Source: Microcoleaceae cyanobacterium UBA11344
Lineage (GTDB): Bacteria; Cyanobacteriota; Cyanobacteriia; Cyanobacteriales; Microcoleaceae
Direction of reading: 5' to 3'
DNA: 8,698 nucleotides
Assembly (NCBI GenBank): GCA_003483675.1
Contig: DMYK01000454.1
Coordinates: 1-8,698, forward strand
Shown here piece by piece: positions 5,337 to 8,698 of the stretch; position 1 is the first letter of the stretch; each line of letters starts with the position of its first letter. A program made the translations under genes and the position numbers. The notes under the pieces are model-generated. The model did not search any database. It had not been told where the DNA came from and saw only the letters and a program-made list of their open reading frames with translations.

Positions 5337-7365
5337 TTAAGTGTTTCCCTAAAATTTTCCAGATGTTGCTTTTTTCACTATGCCATGCCATATAGAATTC
5401 TGGGTAAGTGAGGTTTTGGGCGCATTGCCAAGTAATTTGGTAGAAACATTCCTTATGGTAGAAAAATCTTGAGGTTAAATTAAATTTAAGGGCAGAAACC
5501 ACTTGGTAATATTGCTGTTTATTCGCGATCATCTTACCCAAACTATCGGCCACTATCCAACGGTTATATTCCTCTAAAGTTTGATTGAGCAGTTGGATTA
5601 AACTCGCGATCGCCCCTTGATTTCCCACGGCTATTTTCCCCAAACTATCGGCAACAATTGTCTGGGTATCTTCATCCTCTGAAGTGTCATCGAGCAGTTG
5701 GATTAAACTCGCGATCGCCCCCTCATTCCCCACTGCTATTTTACCCAAACTATCGGCAACACTCCCACGGGTATCTTCATCTGAAGTTTGATCGAGCAGT
5801 TGGATTAAACTCGCGATCGCTCTTTCCCTATCTGTTTCTTGCAATACAGATATTGACCCTTCCTGAATTGGTGAGAAAAATGTTATCCATTTGCGTTTTT
5901 TAAGATTAAAATCACCAGACACCCATTTCAAAATTTGACTAACAATTGCATCAGCCAAACGACTATCCTTAAACTCAGAAACTATAGCCCCCGCGAGAAA
6001 ATAAGCCTGATATTCATAAAAACCTTTATCTACTTTCGGATAATTCCAACTACCACAACCATCAGCAAAATTTACCAAATTTTCAATAAACGCCTCTTTC
6101 TTCTCCTTCTGCACATTCTCTCGCCCAAACCACAGCAAAATCACCTCTTTCCACTGCTTCTCAAAAATCCGATAAGTCCCCAAACTGGGATTATCCGGTA
6201 CATGATGGAAAAAATAACCCCAATCATCCACCGCCAACGCGGCAAAATACTCCTGAAACGTGGGATGATAAAACGCATAAACCCGCTCATCGGGATTTTC
6301 CAGTGCCACCCCTACCAAATTCAACCAACCCAACTGCAACGCCAAGCTAAACGGAGGTTGATCTTTTTTTCCTAAAACCTCCCTTAGCAAACTTTCCTTT
6401 AACCGAAACCGAGACTCAGATTGCTCCATCCCTCGCAGCGCCAACCTTCCCAACGCAGCATTTAACTCTTCCTGCTCGTCTTCAGTGGTGCGAAATTTCT
6501 CCTGCTTCCACTCATACAGCGCCTTGGCAAACTGCCGATACAACCCCGCCTTGGTTTCCGGTAAACCCCCCTGCCGAAATTGCCAAGCGCGACACAACAG
6601 CGCCAACCGCAGGGGATTTCGCACCGTATCCCGAATCCGCTCTTTTCCAGCCTGGGCTAATTCTGCCAGCAACCGCTCCCCTAACTCTAAGTGACGCACA
6701 AACCAGCGCTGAATAAATTGCCCCACCCCCTCCGGGTAGTCAAAATCGAGATTGCGATAAACATCAAAACCTTCCAGGGCGTTTTTCCTCCCATCCCAGA
6801 CATTCTGGCGACAAGTCACCACCACTCGCGCCGAAGCAACCCAACCGGTAATCTGAGCCGCCACCGTCGCCAGGGGGTTGCCACTCCCCATTTCATCCAC
6901 CCCATCCAGCAACAGCCACACTCGCCCACTGTTAAACAGCAACGCCAGCGCCTCTTCCATTTCCGGCGTTACCCGCACCGCCCTCAAAGCATCTTTAAGC
7001 CACTTTTGCAGCAGGTACTCCTCAACACTTCGCCCCTGCAAATCTGCCAAAGACACCCAAATTGCCACATCTTGCTCTGTCTCTGCGGCTACCCATTGGG
7101 CCATTTTCTGTAATAGTGTGGTTTTCCCCGCACCCGCTTCTCCCGTCACCGCTAACCGGCGCCCTTGACTTTTCGGACTTTTCCCCTGTTTCAGCACTTG
7201 CGCGAAAAACTCGTCATTTTTATAGGTGCGAGTGACTTCTTCATACTCCTTCTCTTCTTTTTTCTTCTGCTTCTGGCTTTCGGGCCTTTCTGGCTGATAA
7301 AATTGGGAACCTTCCTCTGGCGAAACCTCCCCAGGGCGTTTTTCTTTCTTTACCTTTTCCACCAA
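5317..7365 (-). CDS. NACHT-HEAT STAND NTPase, main open frame
   Basis: The 682-residue open frame encodes the core of a bacterial NACHT (STAND) NTPase. It has a charged Lys/Glu linker (about 28-47), Walker A GEAGAGKTT (75-83), Walker B VWLLLDGVDEM (149-159), a sensor-like VVVTCR (181-186) and the winged-helix motif FYHPTFQEYFAAL (365-377). A helical region and three near-identical HEAT-type repeats (about 514-613) follow. NACHT proteins of this kind act as NTP-driven sensors that oligomerise, and several bacterial examples defend against phage. The GTG at 7365 is only the first standard start in this frame. Family-like sequence continues upstream to about 7517, and a 140-codon tail continues downstream in another frame (4914-5336). 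Correcting both shifts gives 867 residues. The gene follows a small accessory gene (7531-7952) and probably shares its promoter. Function in defence is inferred from family, not shown. Confidence 0.9.
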   Translation of the reverse strand: MVEKVKKEKRPGEVSPEEGSQFYQPERPESQKQKKKEEKEYEEVTRTYKNDEFFAQVLKQGKSPKSQGRRLAVTGEAGAGKTTLLQKMAQWVAAETEQDVAIWVSLADLQGRSVEEYLLQKWLKDALRAVRVTPEMEEALALLFNSGRVWLLLDGVDEMGSGNPLATVAAQITGWVASARVVVTCRQNVWDGRKNALEGFDVYRNLDFDYPEGVGQFIQRWFVRHLELGERLLAELAQAGKERIRDTVRNPLRLALLCRAWQFRQGGLPETKAGLYRQFAKALYEWKQEKFRTTEDEQEELNAALGRLALRGMEQSESRFRLKESLLREVLGKKDQPPFSLALQLGWLNLVGVALENPDERVYAFYHPTFQEYFAALAVDDWGYFFHHVPDNPSLGTYRIFEKQWKEVILLWFGRENVQKEKKEAFIENLVNFADGCGSWNYPKVDKGFYEYQAYFLAGAIVSEFKDSRLADAIVSQILKWVSGDFNLKKRKWITFFSPIQEGSISVLQETDRERAIASLIQLLDQTSDEDTRGSVADSLGKIAVGNEGAIASLIQLLDDTSEDEDTQTIVADSLGKIAVGNQGAIASLIQLLNQTLEEYNRWIVADSLGKMIANKQQYYQVVSALKFNLTSRFFYHKECFYQITWQCAQNLTYPEFYMAWHSEKSNIWKILGKHLNRPIFS
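5587..5820. repeat. tandem repeats encoding HEAT units in the NACHT gene
   Basis: The 27-bp word from GAGCAGTTGG to GCGATCGC occurs at 5587-5613, 5692-5718 and 5794-5820, with periods of 105 and 102 bp (35 and 34 codons). Each copy encodes AIASLIQLL, followed by VADSLGK one half-period later. Every copy carries a HIP1 octamer. Near-identity at DNA level suggests recent duplication within the gene. Confidence 0.85.
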
Positions 7366-7517
7366 TCCCAGAGGTACATAAATATCATCAAAAGTAAACT
7401 CTACCCCGTCGCCAGTAGTGAGGGGATTGGTGGTGAGTCGTTTTTGTCTTTCTGCTAATGCGTTTTGACAGGTTTCGCGCCAGTTAATATTGGGAATCGA
7501 CTTTTCCCGGTTCCCAT
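7366..7517 (-). pseudogene. N-terminal segment of the NACHT gene with a damaged start
   Basis: In the same frame as the NACHT open frame, the sequence upstream of the GTG at 7365 reads SIPNINWRETCQ, LTTNPLTTGDGVEFTFDDIY and VPLGLVEK. I recognise this as the usual N-terminal signature of cyanobacterial NACHT proteins ('NWRE-C', 'LTTNPLT--DG', 'IYVPLGLVE'). No ATG, GTG or TTG in this frame precedes INWRETC; the frame runs back to the TGA at 7531. An ATG at 7517-7515 lies one frame off, 13 nt after the upstream gene's stop. One base lost between 7515 and about 7500 would restore a start (MGTGK-SIPNINW). The true N-terminus is probably there. Confidence 0.65.
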
Positions 7518-7530
7518 CAGGCGAAAGCAG

Positions 7531-7952
7531 TCAATTAAAAGTTGTGTTGTTAAATGTACCCCCTTGAAATAAATTTTTAATCTCATCAGCCAGTTTACTA
7601 TTATTAATAATAGAAGGGTTCGATCTGAGATTAGTCTCAACCTCTTGAATATAGGAGATGATTTTAGGTTCGGTTTTCCATAATTCTGCTAACTCTTGAA
7701 TTTGTGTGAATAATTCGGGTCGTTTTTCGGCTGCGGCTTGAATCGCGGGAATGACTTGACTATAATTTAAAGGCTGATTGGGTGTATGTTCAACAATTGC
7801 TGTTACTGTAGTGGGCTTTCCTGCTTAAGATTTGTTAAAAATTGTTGCGTTTTTTCGACACAAGCCTCACCAATTTTTTCGCCAGTTTTCTCTAAGGCTT
7901 TTGTGCCGACGACTGTTCCTAGTGCTAAGGCTGCTGCTAATAAAGGTTCCAT
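7531..7952 (-). pseudogene. NACHT-associated accessory protein, frameshifted, about 140 residues
   Basis: From ATG 7952 the frame reads MEPLLAAALALGTVVGTKAL, then a Lys/Glu-rich helix ending in KTQQFLTNLKQESP, and hits a TAA at 7803. The next frame continues with TVTAIVEHTPNQPLNYSQVI, PAIQAAAEKRPELFTQIQEL and SKLADEIKNLFQ, and ends GGTFNNTTFN with TGA at 7531. Adding one base in the C-run near 7813 joins them as SPTTVTAI, giving 140 residues. The hydrophobic, Ala/Gly-rich start (residues 4-16) could be a membrane-inserting or packing helix. I recall proteins of this layout encoded just before cyanobacterial STAND or protease effectors, probably as effector-associated adaptors, but I cannot name a family with certainty. 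It lies directly ahead of the NACHT gene and has a strong promoter upstream. No clear Shine-Dalgarno precedes the ATG. Confidence 0.7.
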
Positions 7953-7985
7953 AATCTTAAATGATAGATAAAAAACAATTCTTAG

Positions 7986-8013
7986 ATTATAACCTATAAA
8001 AAAAACTCGTCAA
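7986..8013 (-). promoter_or_regulatory. sigma70-type promoter of the NACHT operon
   Basis: On the minus strand TTGACG (8013-8008), a 16-bp spacer and a perfect TATAAT (7991-7986) predict a start near 7979. This leaves a leader of about 27 nt before the ATG at 7952. No obvious operator palindrome was seen. Confidence 0.65.
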
Positions 8014-8058
8014 GTCATTGCCTCCTAATTCTTAACCGCAGTGCAAAATTATAACTTC

Positions 8059-8192
8059 AGGACTTACGCACAGCCTCTAAATATAGCGTTTTGTAGGGGC
8101 AATCCCCCGTGGTGGTTGGTGCCCTTCGACTACGCTCAGGAACCGCGGATTCGAACCATTGCCCCTATACTTGGGTCTGATGCGTAAGTCCT
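8059..8192. mobile_element. MITE-like element, 134 bp, 12-bp terminal inverted repeats
   Basis: AGGACTTACGCA (8059-8070) and TGCGTAAGTCCT (8181-8192) are perfect inverted ends. Inside, TAGGGGCAAT (8094-8103) pairs with ATTGCCCCTA (8158-8167), forming a nested hairpin around the word CCTTCGACTACGCTCAGG (8123-8140). There is no room for a transposase, so movement would need one in trans. I recall GGACTTACGCA ends and the CTTCGACTACGCTCAGG word as recurrent in cyanobacterial genomes. No clear target-site duplication is visible. It ends 6 bp from the reconstructed rbsK stop. Confidence 0.7.
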
Positions 8193-8198
8193 AAACTT

Positions 8199-8698
8199 TC
8201 ATCTTCCCTCTTCCTTATTTCCTCTTCCCTCTGACTGCAAAAAAGCATCAAAAGTTGCCCGATCGCACATAGCAACTTGAGCACCCATCTTAGTAACGCA
8301 CAGAGCGCCCGCTGCCGCCCCCCACACCACCGCCTCCGACAGCGACATACCACCTCTAACGCGGCCGCCAAACCCCCGTTAAAAGCATCACCAGCAGCCA
8401 CAGTATCGATCGCCTCCACCACAAAAGCCGGTACAAACAAAGTCCGATCGGTAGTCACAGCAACCACACCGCGATCGCCCAATTTAACAATCACATTCTT
8501 GACACCCCGCTGCTGCAACTGCTGAGCAGCTAAAATCGCAGTTTCTGTGTCATACACCGCAAAACCGACTAACTGACTAGCCTCCACTTCATTCGGCGTG
8601 ATAATATCAATTAGCGGATCAAGGTCGATCCTCTCCGAGGGCTCCGCTAACGGCCAATCGGAACGAGCCGGTGCTGGATCGAGAATAACTCGCACCCC
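8199..8698 (-). CDS. rbsK: ribokinase (PfkB family), 5' end beyond window, frameshifted
   Basis: This is the C-terminal part of a PfkB-family sugar kinase that phosphorylates ribose. Family motifs are VILDPAPA, IDIITPNEVEASQLVGF (the N-E-x-E block), VKLGDRGV and the anion-hole/catalytic-base segment DTVAAGDAFNGGLAAAL. The GTG near 8695 is internal, because the reading frame continues through the right edge. After GGLAAAL the original frame turns into an unlikely Cys/Arg-rich tail running to 8165. The next frame instead gives GGMSLSEAVVWGAAAGALCV, TKMGAQVAMCDRATFDAFLQ and a stop at 8199, exactly what a ribokinase should have. One base is therefore missing near 8354-8357 (for example GCA reduced to GA in an Ala codon). 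A MITE-like element follows 6 bp past the stop. Confidence 0.85.

Noticed and set aside
5658..7458. Several plus-strand open frames opposite the NACHT gene
   Set aside because: They are low-complexity antisense shadows of a clearly coding minus-strand gene.
7455..7640. 61-codon minus-strand open frame across the accessory-NACHT junction
   Set aside because: It overlaps both recovered genes in another frame and has no family-like features. Only its internal ATG at 7517 is of interest, as the likely NACHT start.
8008..8028. AGGAGG followed by ATG-ACT-TGA on the minus strand upstream of the NACHT promoter
   Set aside because: It would encode two residues and lies upstream of the predicted transcription start, so it is unlikely to be a leader peptide.
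8165..8353. C-terminal tail of the longest ribokinase frame, running into the MITE-like element
   Set aside because: The Cys/Arg-rich tail is unlike any ribokinase, and the adjacent frame gives the expected C-terminus ending at 8199.

Overview
The window looks like the chromosome of a filamentous, Oscillatoria/Microcoleus-like cyanobacterium; this is inferred from sequence style only. The octamer GCGATCGC (HIP1) recurs throughout, short interspersed repeats of the AATTGGGAATTGG type and AGAAACCCGGTTTCT dyads are present, and the ComF, ribokinase and NACHT proteins read like cyanobacterial family members.

Layout. (1) 47-2557 on the minus strand is a PEP-synthase-like protein. (2) A divergent comF phosphoribosyltransferase gene lies at 2652-3332. 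(3) 3333-4100 holds a REP-like hairpin element, a strong promoter, a broken antitoxin-like reading frame and a small conserved hypothetical gene that continues in the same frame. (4) 4022-4821 is a MNT/HEPN (nucleotidyltransferase/HEPN) toxin-antitoxin operon with its own near-consensus promoter and palindromic candidate operators. (5) A second REP-like element separates the convergent HEPN and NACHT genes. (6) 4914-7952 on the minus strand is a two-gene NACHT module: a ~140-residue accessory protein with a hydrophobic N-terminus, then a NACHT-HEAT NTPase that rebuilds to about 867 residues. (7) A 134-bp MITE-like element with perfect 12-bp terminal inverted repeats lies at 8059-8192. (8) The 3' part of a ribokinase gene runs off the right edge on the minus strand.

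The main result is that several genes on the right are longer than their open frames suggest. Reading other frames recovers a 140-codon C-terminal segment of the NACHT protein (4914-5336), its missing N-terminus (7366-7517), a complete accessory gene (7531-7952) and the true end of the ribokinase (8199). Each is separated from its partner by what looks like a single-base indel. Four such indels between 5320 and 8357, with none visible in the genes to the left, mean either a decaying locus or indel errors in this part of the sequence.

Functionally, the stretch between comF and rbsK reads as a small defence and toxin-antitoxin island: an antitoxin remnant, a MNT/HEPN pair and a STAND-type NACHT NTPase with an accessory partner. 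The flanking genes are metabolic or housekeeping. No tRNA, rRNA, CRISPR array or intact transposase was seen.
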